Shown here one piece after another: positions 1 through 7,626 of a stretch of 64,000 nt of DNA (positions within the stretch are counted from its first letter, which is position 1; each line of letters starts with the position of its first letter). The notes beneath the pieces are model-generated. The model was not told where the DNA came from and did no database searches. It saw nothing but the letters and a program-made list of their open reading frames with translations. Source of the stretch: Pseudomonas fluorescens. GTDB taxonomy: Bacteria > Pseudomonadota > Gammaproteobacteria > Pseudomonadales > Pseudomonadaceae. The stretch covers positions 124,001 through 188,000 of the forward strand of contig NZ_MRST01000024.1 in the NCBI RefSeq assembly GCF_001902145.1. The letters are read 5' to 3'. The translations under genes and the position numbers were made by a program.

Positions 1-143
1 TAAATTCCTGTATGAGCAAAATGGAATATCAACGTGAAGAAAAGATATTGTTCGGGAATAAAAAATCTAGGTATTGTCCTTTCCACGCCGCGATAGCACT
101 TCGCTGGCACCTCACATAAAAACGGTCGTTAGAAGGACATTGC
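1..143 (+). promoter_or_regulatory. AT-rich leader upstream of metQ
   Basis: This stretch is AT-rich compared with the rest of the window and is not part of a recognisable gene, so it probably holds the promoter of the following metQ. A GGAATATC at 23-30 and a GATATTG further on resemble the GGAATATG half-sites seen upstream of the cystine operon, but the match is partial. The ribosome binding site is AGAAGGA just before the ATG at 144. No start point can be fixed from sequence. Confidence 0.35.
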
Positions 144-926
144 ATGAAAAAGGTTCTGTTGTTTACCGCGCTGGCGGCTGCCCTGACTGCTGGCTTTGCC
201 CAGGCCAACGAGAAGCTGGTAGTGGCCGCTACGCCGGTCCCGCACGCTGAAATCCTCGAGCTGATCAAGCCAACCCTGGCCAAGGAAGGCGTGGACCTGC
301 AGATCAAAGTCTTTACCGACTACGTACAGCCGAACGTGCAAGTCGCTGAGAAACGCCTGGACGCCAACTACTTCCAGACCCTGCCGTACCTGGAAAACTT
401 CAACAAGGGTAAGGGCACCAACTTGATTACCGTGGTGGGTGTGCATGTCGAGCCCTTCGGCGGCTACTCGAAAAAGATCAAGAAGATCGAAGACCTGAAA
501 GACGGCGCCATCGTGGCGATCCCGAACGAAGGCTCCAACAGCGGCCGCGCCCTGCTGCTGCTGCAAAAGGCCGGTGTGATCACCCTCAAAGACCCGACCA
601 ACGCCCTGGCCACGCCGAAAGACATCGCCAGCAACCCGAAGAATCTGAAGTTCAAAGAGCTGGAATCGGCCCTGTTGCCACGGGTGCTGGACCAGGTTGA
701 CCTGGACCTGATCAACACCAACTACGCCCTGGAAGCTGGCCTGAACCCGGCCAAGGATGCGCTGATCATCGAAGACGCCAAGTCGCCATACGTGAACTTC
801 CTGGTGGCACGCCCGGACAACAAGGACAGCGATGCTATCCAGAAGTTGGCCAAGGCCCTGACCAGCCCGGAAGTCAAAGCTTTCATCGAGAAGAAGTACA
901 ACGGCGCGGTGGTGCCAGCGTTCTGA
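144..926 (+). CDS. metQ: MetQ/NlpA-family methionine-binding protein
   Basis: Periplasmic solute-binding protein of the NlpA/MetQ family, expected to deliver methionine or a related sulfur compound to a MetNI-type ABC importer. The 260-residue product has a Sec signal peptide of about 21 residues ending AQA, with no lipobox cysteine, so it should be a soluble periplasmic protein. The body carries family features such as VQVAEKRLDANYFQTLPYL and IPNEGSNSGRAL. The ATG follows AGAAGGA. It stands alone: no metN or metI is next to it within the window, although a full metQNI set lies at 15.1-17.7 kb, so it may share that transporter or have partners left of the window. A strong terminator follows. 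Confidence 0.88.
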   Translation: MKKVLLFTALAAALTAGFAQANEKLVVAATPVPHAEILELIKPTLAKEGVDLQIKVFTDYVQPNVQVAEKRLDANYFQTLPYLENFNKGKGTNLITVVGVHVEPFGGYSKKIKKIEDLKDGAIVAIPNEGSNSGRALLLLQKAGVITLKDPTNALATPKDIASNPKNLKFKELESALLPRVLDQVDLDLINTNYALEAGLNPAKDALIIEDAKSPYVNFLVARPDNKDSDAIQKLAKALTSPEVKAFIEKKYNGAVVPAF

Positions 927-954
927 TGTAAGCCAAAACCCCCTTCAAGGTTTC

Positions 955-989
955 AACGCCGACGGCTACTACAGCGTCGGCGTTTTTTT
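955..989 (+). terminator. Rho-independent terminator after metQ
   Basis: A perfect 10-bp stem, AACGCCGACG paired with CGTCGGCGTT around a 10-nt loop, is followed by a run of T. It lies 29 bases after the metQ stop and separates metQ from the next operon. Confidence 0.9.
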
Positions 990-1161
990 ATCTGAAATAC
1001 AAGCCAGCTCCCACAGGGGTTAGGTTTTTGGGTGATATCAATATGCTATTTTGGTATTTAAATTTTGATTTTTATACCTTTAAAGTTCGCGCTACCCGAC
1101 GTTATCCACGTCGGAACGGACTGCGCTCGCGGCATTACCCATGCGGCGATATGGACTGCAC

Positions 1162-1827
1162 ATGACCTTCGATTTCGCTTTTATTCTCAGCACGCTGCCG
1201 GCGTTCCTCAAGGCCGTGGGTGTGACGCTGCAAGTCGGCCTGATCGCCATTGCCACGTCCTTGCTGGTGGCGCTGATCAACGCTGCGCTGCTGGTGTTTC
1301 GCACGCCTTACCTGTCGCGCCTGGTGGCGCTCTATGTGGAGCTGGCGCGTAACACGCCGCTGTTGATCCAACTGTTCTTCGTCTACTTCGCGCTGCCGGC
1401 CCTGGGTTTCAATATTTCCGGGTTCTGGGCGGCGATCATCACCATGACCTTTCTGGGCGGCGCCTACCTCACCGAGGTGCTGCGCGCCGGTGTGGAAGCG
1501 GTGCCGCTGGCGCAAATCGAGTCGGGCAAGTCCATTGGCCTGTCCGACTGGCAACTGCTGCGTCACGTGATTCTGCCCCAGGCCGGCATCCTCAGCCTGC
1601 CGGCGCTGTTCGCCAATTTCATTTTCCTGCTCAAGGAAACCACCGTGGTGTCGGCGGTGGCGGTGCCGGAAATTCTCTACACCACCAAGAGCTACATCGC
1701 CCTCTACTACAAGACCTACGAAATGCTCGCTGTGCTGACGCTGATTTGCGTGCTGCTGTTCCTGCCGTTGTCGCTGTTGCTCAGCCGCCTGGAAAGGAGG
1801 CTCCAACATGGCCAGTTCGGGTCTTGA
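1162..1827 (+). CDS. Polar amino-acid ABC transporter permease 1
   Basis: Inner-membrane permease of the HisM/GlnP family, the first of two permeases in a four-gene amino-acid uptake operon. The 221-residue protein has about five membrane spans and the EAA loop near its centre (ESGKSIGLSDWQLL then ILPQA), which contacts the ATPase. An upstream in-frame ATG at 1141 is possible but has no Shine-Dalgarno; the ATG at 1162 gives the usual MTFDFAFIL start, so I chose it. It overlaps the next gene by 20 bases, which implies translational coupling. The substrate cannot be told from sequence; polar amino acids are the family norm. Confidence 0.85.
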   Translation: MTFDFAFILSTLPAFLKAVGVTLQVGLIAIATSLLVALINAALLVFRTPYLSRLVALYVELARNTPLLIQLFFVYFALPALGFNISGFWAAIITMTFLGGAYLTEVLRAGVEAVPLAQIESGKSIGLSDWQLLRHVILPQAGILSLPALFANFIFLLKETTVVSAVAVPEILYTTKSYIALYYKTYEMLAVLTLICVLLFLPLSLLLSRLERRLQHGQFGS

Positions 1828-2467
1828 GTTGCTCTGGGTGTCGTTGCCGCAACTGGGCAAGGGCGCTGCGCAAACCCTGTCGATTTCGTTTTTGAGCATC
1901 GCCTTCAGTACGGTTGGCGGCGTGCTCTACGGCGTGCTGCGCACTTTGAATAACAAGGCGATCAACGGCGTGTTGCGGGTCTACCTGGAACTGTTCCGCG
2001 CCATTCCGGTGCTGGTGTGGTTGTACCTGCTGTTTTTTGGCGTGCCGATCTTCTTCGGCCTGAGCATCCCGAGTTTCTGGTGCGCGGTGCTGGTGCTGTC
2101 GTTGTGGGGCGCCAGCGAGGTGGGCGAAGTGGTGCGTGGCGCGTTGCATTCGCTGCCCCGTGGCCAGCGCGAGGCCGGCCTGTCGATTGGCCTGTCCGGC
2201 CCACAGTTGTACGGCTATGTACTGCTGCCCCAGGCCCTCAAGCGCATGACGCCGCCGACCATCAACGTGTACACGCGCATCATCAAGACCAGCTCCCTGG
2301 CGGTGCTGATCGGCGTGGTGGATGTGATCAAGGTCGGCCAGCAAATCATCGAGCGCACCTATGAGTCGGTATTGATCTACGGTGCGCTGTTCCTGTTTTT
2401 CTTCTTTATCTGCTACCCGTTGTCAGCCGCCTCCAAGGTGCTGGAACGGCGCTGGGCCCAAGCATGA
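1808..2467 (+). CDS. Polar amino-acid ABC transporter permease 2
   Basis: Second HisM/GlnP-type permease, 219 residues, presumably forming a heterodimer with the preceding permease in the inner membrane. The EAA loop (QREAGLSIGLSGPQLYGYV then LLPQA) is intact and about five hydrophobic spans are visible. The start is well supported by AGGAGG at 1795-1800, inside the previous gene. Its TGA overlaps the ATG of the ATPase gene (ATGA). Function follows from family and from the complete operon; substrate unknown. Confidence 0.85.
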   Translation: MASSGLELLWVSLPQLGKGAAQTLSISFLSIAFSTVGGVLYGVLRTLNNKAINGVLRVYLELFRAIPVLVWLYLLFFGVPIFFGLSIPSFWCAVLVLSLWGASEVGEVVRGALHSLPRGQREAGLSIGLSGPQLYGYVLLPQALKRMTPPTINVYTRIIKTSSLAVLIGVVDVIKVGQQIIERTYESVLIYGALFLFFFFICYPLSAASKVLERRWAQA

Positions 2468-3240
2468 GCGCATTGATCGAGTTCCAGGGTTTCAACAAAT
2501 TCTTCGGCGAGGCGCAGGTGCTCAAGGGCATCGACCTGAGCGTGCAGCGCGGCGAAGTGGTGGTGATCCTCGGCCCCAGCGGCTGTGGCAAAAGCACCTT
2601 GCTGCGTTGTTTGAACGGGTTGGAAGTGGCACACAGCGGCAGTCTGCGGTTTGCAGGTTTTGAGCTGCTGGATAGAACCACCGACTGGCGCCAGGTACGC
2701 CAGGACATTGGCATGGTGTTCCAGAGCTACCACCTGTTCCCGCATATGAGCGTGCTCGACAACATCCTGCTCGGACCGCTCAAAGTACAAAAGCGCGACT
2801 CCCGCGAGGCCCGTGAGCAGGCGCAAAACTTACTGGAGCGAGTGGGCCTGGCCGACAAGCGCGACGCCTTCCCACGCCAACTCTCCGGCGGCCAGCAACA
2901 ACGCATCGCCATCGTCCGCTCGTTGTGCATGAACCCTCAGGTCATGCTGTTTGACGAAGTCACCGCCGCTCTCGACCCGGAGATGGTCAAGGAAGTGCTG
3001 GATGTGATCCAGGGCCTGGCCCGCGATGGCATGACCTTGCTGATCGTCACCCACGAAATGGCCTTCGCCCGCGCCGTCGCCGACCGCGTGGTGTTCATGG
3101 AGGCCGGTCGCATCCTCGAACACAACACCCCCGAGGCATTCTTTACGAACCCGCAAACCGCACGCGCGCAGCAGTTCCTGGAGAAGTTCTCCTTTGTTTC
3201 AACACTGCCCAAAAAGATCAAGGAACTGGAGCTGATATGA
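2464..3240 (+). CDS. Polar amino-acid ABC transporter ATP-binding protein
   Basis: ATP-hydrolysing subunit of the amino-acid importer, 258 residues, GlnQ/HisP-like. Walker A GPSGCGKST lies at about residues 37-45, the signature LSGGQQQR near 140, Walker B VMLFDEVTAALD near 160 and the H-loop VTHE near 193. The D-loop segment reads DEVTAALD rather than the commoner DEPTSALD, a variant met in amino-acid ATPases. Both ends overlap neighbours by ATGA, so the four genes should be cotranscribed and coupled. Confidence 0.88.
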   Translation: MSALIEFQGFNKFFGEAQVLKGIDLSVQRGEVVVILGPSGCGKSTLLRCLNGLEVAHSGSLRFAGFELLDRTTDWRQVRQDIGMVFQSYHLFPHMSVLDNILLGPLKVQKRDSREAREQAQNLLERVGLADKRDAFPRQLSGGQQQRIAIVRSLCMNPQVMLFDEVTAALDPEMVKEVLDVIQGLARDGMTLLIVTHEMAFARAVADRVVFMEAGRILEHNTPEAFFTNPQTARAQQFLEKFSFVSTLPKKIKELELI

Positions 3241-4085
3241 AAAAGTTACTGCTGCCACTGTTTGCCGTCGCCTTGCTGGCCGGCTGCGATAAAACGACCG
3301 AAGAGCCGGTAAAACCCGCGGCTGTGAGCTACATCGACAAAATCAAAGCGCGGGACAAGCTGATTGTCGGCGTGTTTACCGACAAGCCGCCATTCGGCTT
3401 TGTGGATGAAGCGGGTCGTTATGTCGGCTTCGATACCGACATTGGCCGTCAATTCGCCAAGGACCTGCTGGGCGATGAAAACAAGGTGGAATTTGTTGCC
3501 GTGGAACCGGCCAGCCGCATTCCTTTCCTGCAAAGTGACAAGGTCGACCTGATCCTGGCCAACATGACCGTGACCCCTGAGCGCAAGGAAGCGGTGGACT
3601 TCACCAACCCCAACCTGAAAGTCGCGGTCCAGGCCCTGGTGCCCAACGACAGCGCAGTCAAAAGCCTGGATGACCTGGCAACCCGCACCACCATCGTCAC
3701 CACCGGCACCACCGCCGACATCTGGCTGACCAAGAACCACCCGGACTGGAAACTGCTCAAGTTCGAGAAGAACTCCGAGTCGCTGCAGGCGCTGTCGGCT
3801 GGCCGTGGGGATGCCTACGCGCAAGACAACCTGGTGCTGTTCAGCTGGGCCAAGCAGAACCCAGGCTACCGCGTGCTGGAAGAGAAGCTGGGCGATGAAG
3901 CACCGATTGCCCCGGCGGTGAAGAAGGGCAATACCGAACTGCGCGACTGGGTGAATGCCGAGCTGGCGAAGTTGGGGGAGGAGAAGTTCCTGCTCAAGCT
4001 GTATGACCAATATGTGCGTAAAGAGCTGAGCGATGACACCAAGCCTGAGAGTGTGATTGTTGAAGGCGGAAAGTGGCAGGGCTGA
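3237..4085 (+). CDS. Amino-acid ABC transporter substrate-binding lipoprotein
   Basis: Family 3 solute-binding protein (282 residues) that captures the amino acid for the transporter encoded just upstream. The N-terminus is a lipoprotein signal with lipobox LLAGC and Cys17 as the likely lipidated residue, so it should be membrane-anchored rather than freely periplasmic. Family 3 features are visible: KLIVGVFTDKPPFGFVD, GFDTDIG and DLILANMTVTPERK. It is the last gene of the operon and is followed by a REPIN. The ligand is not evident. Confidence 0.87.
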   Translation: MKKLLLPLFAVALLAGCDKTTEEPVKPAAVSYIDKIKARDKLIVGVFTDKPPFGFVDEAGRYVGFDTDIGRQFAKDLLGDENKVEFVAVEPASRIPFLQSDKVDLILANMTVTPERKEAVDFTNPNLKVAVQALVPNDSAVKSLDDLATRTTIVTTGTTADIWLTKNHPDWKLLKFEKNSESLQALSAGRGDAYAQDNLVLFSWAKQNPGYRVLEEKLGDEAPIAPAVKKGNTELRDWVNAELAKLGEEKFLLKLYDQYVRKELSDDTKPESVIVEGGKWQG

Positions 4086-4098
4086 TTGATCACGTCCT

Positions 4099-4198
4099 TG
4101 TAGGAGCGAGCTTGCTCGCGAAGAACGCACAGGCAACGCGGGCTGCCAGATAACGCTGCGTTATCGTTGACGTTTTTCGCGAGCAAGCTCGCTCCTAC
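4099..4198. repeat. REPIN, type TGTAGGAGCGAGC
   Basis: Two inverted REP arms (TGTAGGAGCGAGCTTGC at the left, its complement at the right) flank a spacer of about 55 bases. Its right arm supplies the TAG stop codon of the minus-strand AAA ATPase gene. Confidence 0.92.
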
Positions 4199-5361
4199 TC
4201 CGGCCAATGCCACGCCGGCGCATCCAGAATCCCCTGCCCCACCATCCGCGTTTCCCCCATCACCTTCTCCAACACAATCGAATTACACCCCTCATCCTGC
4301 TGCAACGCCGCAATCAACCGGCTGGCATGGGACACCACCCACACCTGGCACTGCTTCGACGCCTGGATAATCAAGCGCGCCAATGCCGGCAACAGGTCCG
4401 GATGCAAGCTGGTCTCCGGTTCGTTCAGCACCATCATGGTCGGTGGCCGTGGCGTCAGCAGCGCGGCGATCAGCAGCAGGTAGCGCAGGGTGCCGTCGGA
4501 CAGTTCCGCCGCCGACAACGGGCGCAGCAAGCCTTCCTGATAGAACTCGATGGCAAAGCGTCCGCCCTGCAAGGGCTGGATATTCAAGCGCGCTCCGGGG
4601 AACGCATCGCTGACTGCACGTTGCAGCGCTTCGGGATCGCCAATCTCTCGGATGGTCTGCAACGCGGCCGCCAAATCGCGGCCATCGTGGTGCAACACCG
4701 GCGTTCGTGTGCCCAACTGTGGCTGGCGCACTGGCGCGTCCACGTCGCTGCGAAAGTGATCGTAAAAACGCCAGCCACGAATGCTTTCGCGCAGCAGCAG
4801 CACTTCCGGCGAGCCGCGCAGGCTGCCGACCTGATCGAACAGGCTGTGGTAGTTCGGTGTGTGTTGCGCCAGCACATCCCAGGCACGGCCTTCGCGGGCA
4901 CGCACCATCGGCCCGGAGCGCTGCACCAACAGGCTGGCCGGGCGGTAGACTTGGCCGGCCCAGATGCATTCCTTCTTTACCTCTGGGTCGAGGCTGAAAA
5001 ACGACTCGGAGGGTTCCGGCAATCCCAGGGAAATGGCGTAGCTGAAGTCCTCCCCGGCAAAGCCCAGGCGCAAGCGTTTGACGCCTTGGGCGACCGCGGC
5101 TTCCACCGGTACTTCGCCATTGCGCATGCGCCGGCTGATGTTTTCCGGCCCGGCCCAGAAGGTCGAACCCAGCCCGCCTTCACGGGCCAGCGCATTGATC
5201 ACCCCGCCCTGGGCGGTTTCGGCCAACAGGCGCAGGGCGCGATACAGGTTGGACTTGCCGCTGCCATTGGGCCCGGTCACCAGGTTCAGCCGGTCCAGGG
5301 GCACCACCAATTTATTGATCGAGCGGTAATTGGCCACCGCGAGGGTTTTAAGCATGTGCAT
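4195..5361 (-). CDS. AAA-family ATPase (RecF/SMC-like predicted ATPase)
   Basis: Predicted ABC-type ATPase of 388 residues related to the AAA_15/AAA_21 (RecF-like) group; the biological role is unknown. Walker A GPNGSGKS lies near residues 31-38, a signature-like LSDGTLRYL near 288, Walker B MMVLNEPETSLHP near 312 and a switch histidine in VVSHAS near 345. Walker B has Asn where Asp is usual (LNEPE), a variant also met in this superfamily. ATG codons at 5361 and 5355 are both possible starts, neither with a good ribosome site. The stop codon is inside the REPIN. It is divergent from the efflux operon and has no nuclease partner beside it, so a defence role is not supported. Confidence 0.8.
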   Translation of the reverse strand: MHMLKTLAVANYRSINKLVVPLDRLNLVTGPNGSGKSNLYRALRLLAETAQGGVINALAREGGLGSTFWAGPENISRRMRNGEVPVEAAVAQGVKRLRLGFAGEDFSYAISLGLPEPSESFFSLDPEVKKECIWAGQVYRPASLLVQRSGPMVRAREGRAWDVLAQHTPNYHSLFDQVGSLRGSPEVLLLRESIRGWRFYDHFRSDVDAPVRQPQLGTRTPVLHHDGRDLAAALQTIREIGDPEALQRAVSDAFPGARLNIQPLQGGRFAIEFYQEGLLRPLSAAELSDGTLRYLLLIAALLTPRPPTMMVLNEPETSLHPDLLPALARLIIQASKQCQVWVVSHASRLIAALQQDEGCNSIVLEKVMGETRMVGQGILDAPAWHWPE

Positions 5362-5476
5362 TTAGTCCGCATGGGAACCATTGGAGTATGGGATCCTCCA
5401 TGCAGATAAGGAACCCTGATCTAAGCTCACAGTCGCATACACACTTGAACGTCGGCATCACGCAAAAGGAGCCTGC
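5362..5476. promoter_or_regulatory. Divergent intergenic region, ATPase / tri operon
   Basis: This 115-base gap must contain the promoters of the minus-strand ATPase and of the plus-strand efflux operon. I see AAGGAG at 5466-5471 as the ribosome site of the first adaptor gene, but no clear operator and no adjacent regulator gene. Confidence 0.3.
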
Positions 5477-6559
5477 ATGGGCGGTCGCACCTCGACATTT
5501 ATTTTCAGCCTTGGCCTCCTGGCGCTGCTCAGCGGCTGTGGCCAGGACAAAGCCGAGCCCAAGCAGCATTCGCGGGTGTTCGTGCAGACCGTACAGTCGG
5601 CAGATTTCGCTGCGGCGGTCACGCTGACCGGCGATATCCAGGCGCGGGTGCAAACCGATCTGTCCTTTCGCGTGGGCGGCAAGATCATCCAGCGCATGGT
5701 CGACGTGGGCGATCGCGTCACGGCCAGGCAAGTCCTGGCCAAGCTCGACCCCAAGGACCTGCAAACCAACGTCGATTCGGCCCAGGCTCAGGTCGTGGCC
5801 GAGCAGGCGCGGGTCAAGCAGACCGCCGCCGCCTTTGTGCGCCAGGAAAAGCTCTTGCCCAAAGGCTATACCAGCCGCAGCGAATATGACGCCGCCCAGG
5901 CCGCGCTGCGCAGCAGCCAAAGTGCCCTGGCCGCCGCTCAGGCGCAGTTGGCCAATGCCCGCGAACAATTGGGCTACACCGCGTTAATTGCCGATGCGCC
6001 GGGGATCATCACGGCGCGCCAGGCCGAAGTCGGCCAAGTGGTACAAGCCACGGTGCCGATCTTCAGCCTGGCCCGCGATGGAGAACGTGACGCCGTGTTC
6101 AACGTGTATGAGTCCCTCCTGGTGGAGCCGCCGCCCGACGCGCCGATTACGGTGAGCCTGCTGGACAACCCGAGCATCAAGGCCGTGGGCAAAGTCCGCG
6201 AGGTCACGCCCGCCGTGGCCACCAATACCGGCACTGTCCAAGTGAAGATCGCCCTGCAAAGCCTGCCCAAGGGCATGGAGCTGGGTTCGGTGGTGAGCGC
6301 CACCGCCAACGGCCCAGCCAAGGCGAGCATCGAGCTGCCCTGGTCGGCCCTGACCAAAGACCTCAGCGAACCCGCCGTGTGGCTGGTGGACGGCGAAGGC
6401 AAGGCGCAGTTGCACAAGGTTACGGTGGCGCGCTACCTCACCGGCAAAGTGATCATCGGCGAGGGCCTCAAAGGCGGTGAGAAAGTCGTGATAGCCGGTG
6501 GGCAATTGCTGCACCCCGGCATGGTCGTCGAGATCGCCCAACCCGGAGCGCAACCATGA
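5477..6559 (+). CDS. triA: RND efflux periplasmic adaptor lipoprotein (TriA-like)
   Basis: Membrane fusion protein that would bridge an inner-membrane RND pump and an outer-membrane channel. The 360-residue product has a lipoprotein signal with LLSGC (Cys21), a lipoyl/barrel-sandwich region around VGGKIIQRMVDVGDRV, a helical hairpin rich in Ala and Gln (about 95-165) and beta-barrel segments after it. It is followed by a second adaptor and an RND pump with ATGA overlaps at both junctions. Two adaptors with one RND gene is the layout of P. aeruginosa TriABC, hence the symbol, which rests on gene order and general resemblance rather than alignment. Confidence 0.75.
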   Translation: MGGRTSTFIFSLGLLALLSGCGQDKAEPKQHSRVFVQTVQSADFAAAVTLTGDIQARVQTDLSFRVGGKIIQRMVDVGDRVTARQVLAKLDPKDLQTNVDSAQAQVVAEQARVKQTAAAFVRQEKLLPKGYTSRSEYDAAQAALRSSQSALAAAQAQLANAREQLGYTALIADAPGIITARQAEVGQVVQATVPIFSLARDGERDAVFNVYESLLVEPPPDAPITVSLLDNPSIKAVGKVREVTPAVATNTGTVQVKIALQSLPKGMELGSVVSATANGPAKASIELPWSALTKDLSEPAVWLVDGEGKAQLHKVTVARYLTGKVIIGEGLKGGEKVVIAGGQLLHPGMVVEIAQPGAQP

Positions 6560-7626
6560 AGCAACTGACGCTCATTGTCGCCGCCAGCCTGTTGCTCATG
6601 GCCTGCTCCAAGGAAGAGGCGCCGCCCGAACCCATACGCCCGGTGCTGTCCATGGAAGTGAAGGCCGAAGACCAGCAAAACCTCGGTCGTTTCGCCGGCA
6701 CCATCCAGGCCCGCTACGAAAGCAACCTGGGTTTCCGTGTGCCTGGCCGCATCGCCCGTCGCGCCGTGGATGTCGGCGCCGAAGTGGAGAAGGGCGCCCT
6801 GCTCGCCGTGCTTGACCCCACCGACCAGCAGAACCAATTGCGCGCCGCCCAGGGCGACCTGGCGCGCGTACAGGCGCAGTTCATCAACGCCCAGGCCAAC
6901 GCTCGCCGGCAACAGGAACTGTTCAACCGTGGCGTGGGCGCCCAGGCGCAACTGGATGTGGCCCAGACCGACCTGAAAACCACCCAGGCGACCCTCGACC
7001 AGGCCCGGGCCTCGGTCAACCAGGCCAAGGACCAACTCAACTACGCCGAACTGCGCACCGACCATGCCGGCATCGTCACCGCCTGGAATGCCGAGGCCGG
7101 CCAGGTGGTCAGCGCCGGCCAGCAGGTAGTGACCCTGGCCCGTCCTGATATCAAGGAAGCGGTGATCGACCTGCCCGCCGGCCTGGCTGAGCGCCTGCCT
7201 GCCGATGTAGTGTTCCTGGTCGCCGTCCAACTGGACCCCCGCGTGCACACCACCGCCGTCGTGCGCGAGATCGAGCCCCAGGCCCAAAGCGCCACGCGCA
7301 CCCGTCGCGCGCGTCTGAGCCTGGCTGAAACACCGCCTGCGTTCCGCCTGGGCACGGCAATCAGCGTGACTTTGAGCACCGCCATCGCCCCGCGCGTCGA
7401 GCTGCCCCTGAGCGCCTTGCAGGAAGTCGACGGCAAGACCCGCATCTGGCTGCTCGACACCCAAAGCCAGACCGTGCAACCCCGGGATGTCACGGTCATC
7501 AGCCGTGATGCCCACAGCGCCTTGCTCAATGGCAGCGTCAAACCCGGTGAGCGCATTGTCACCGCCGGCGTGAACAGCCTGAAACCTGGGCAAAAAGTCA
7601 AAATCGACGAGGACAGCCCGCGATGA
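6556..7626 (+). CDS. triB: RND efflux periplasmic adaptor lipoprotein (TriB-like)
   Basis: Second membrane fusion protein of the operon, 356 residues. Its lipoprotein signal has LLMAC with Cys17 as the lipidation site; the barrel-sandwich segment is FRVPGRIARRAVDVGAEVEKG, and the coiled-coil hairpin (about 90-160) is Ala/Gln-rich. It resembles the preceding adaptor in architecture but differs in sequence, suggesting an old duplication and a mixed adaptor ring. The start overlaps the previous stop and its own stop overlaps the pump start, both as ATGA. No outer-membrane factor is encoded here, so one must come from elsewhere, as OpmH does for TriABC. Confidence 0.75.
   Translation: MKQLTLIVAASLLLMACSKEEAPPEPIRPVLSMEVKAEDQQNLGRFAGTIQARYESNLGFRVPGRIARRAVDVGAEVEKGALLAVLDPTDQQNQLRAAQGDLARVQAQFINAQANARRQQELFNRGVGAQAQLDVAQTDLKTTQATLDQARASVNQAKDQLNYAELRTDHAGIVTAWNAEAGQVVSAGQQVVTLARPDIKEAVIDLPAGLAERLPADVVFLVAVQLDPRVHTTAVVREIEPQAQSATRTRRARLSLAETPPAFRLGTAISVTLSTAIAPRVELPLSALQEVDGKTRIWLLDTQSQTVQPRDVTVISRDAHSALLNGSVKPGERIVTAGVNSLKPGQKVKIDEDSPR

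Noticed and set aside
1065..1352. Overlapping frame before the first amino-acid permease gene
   Set aside because: It lies out of frame with the permease and shows no family features; the permease has a start at 1162.
4195..5361. AAA ATPase considered as part of a defence system
   Set aside because: No nuclease, methylase or other partner gene is adjacent, and both neighbours are transport operons.
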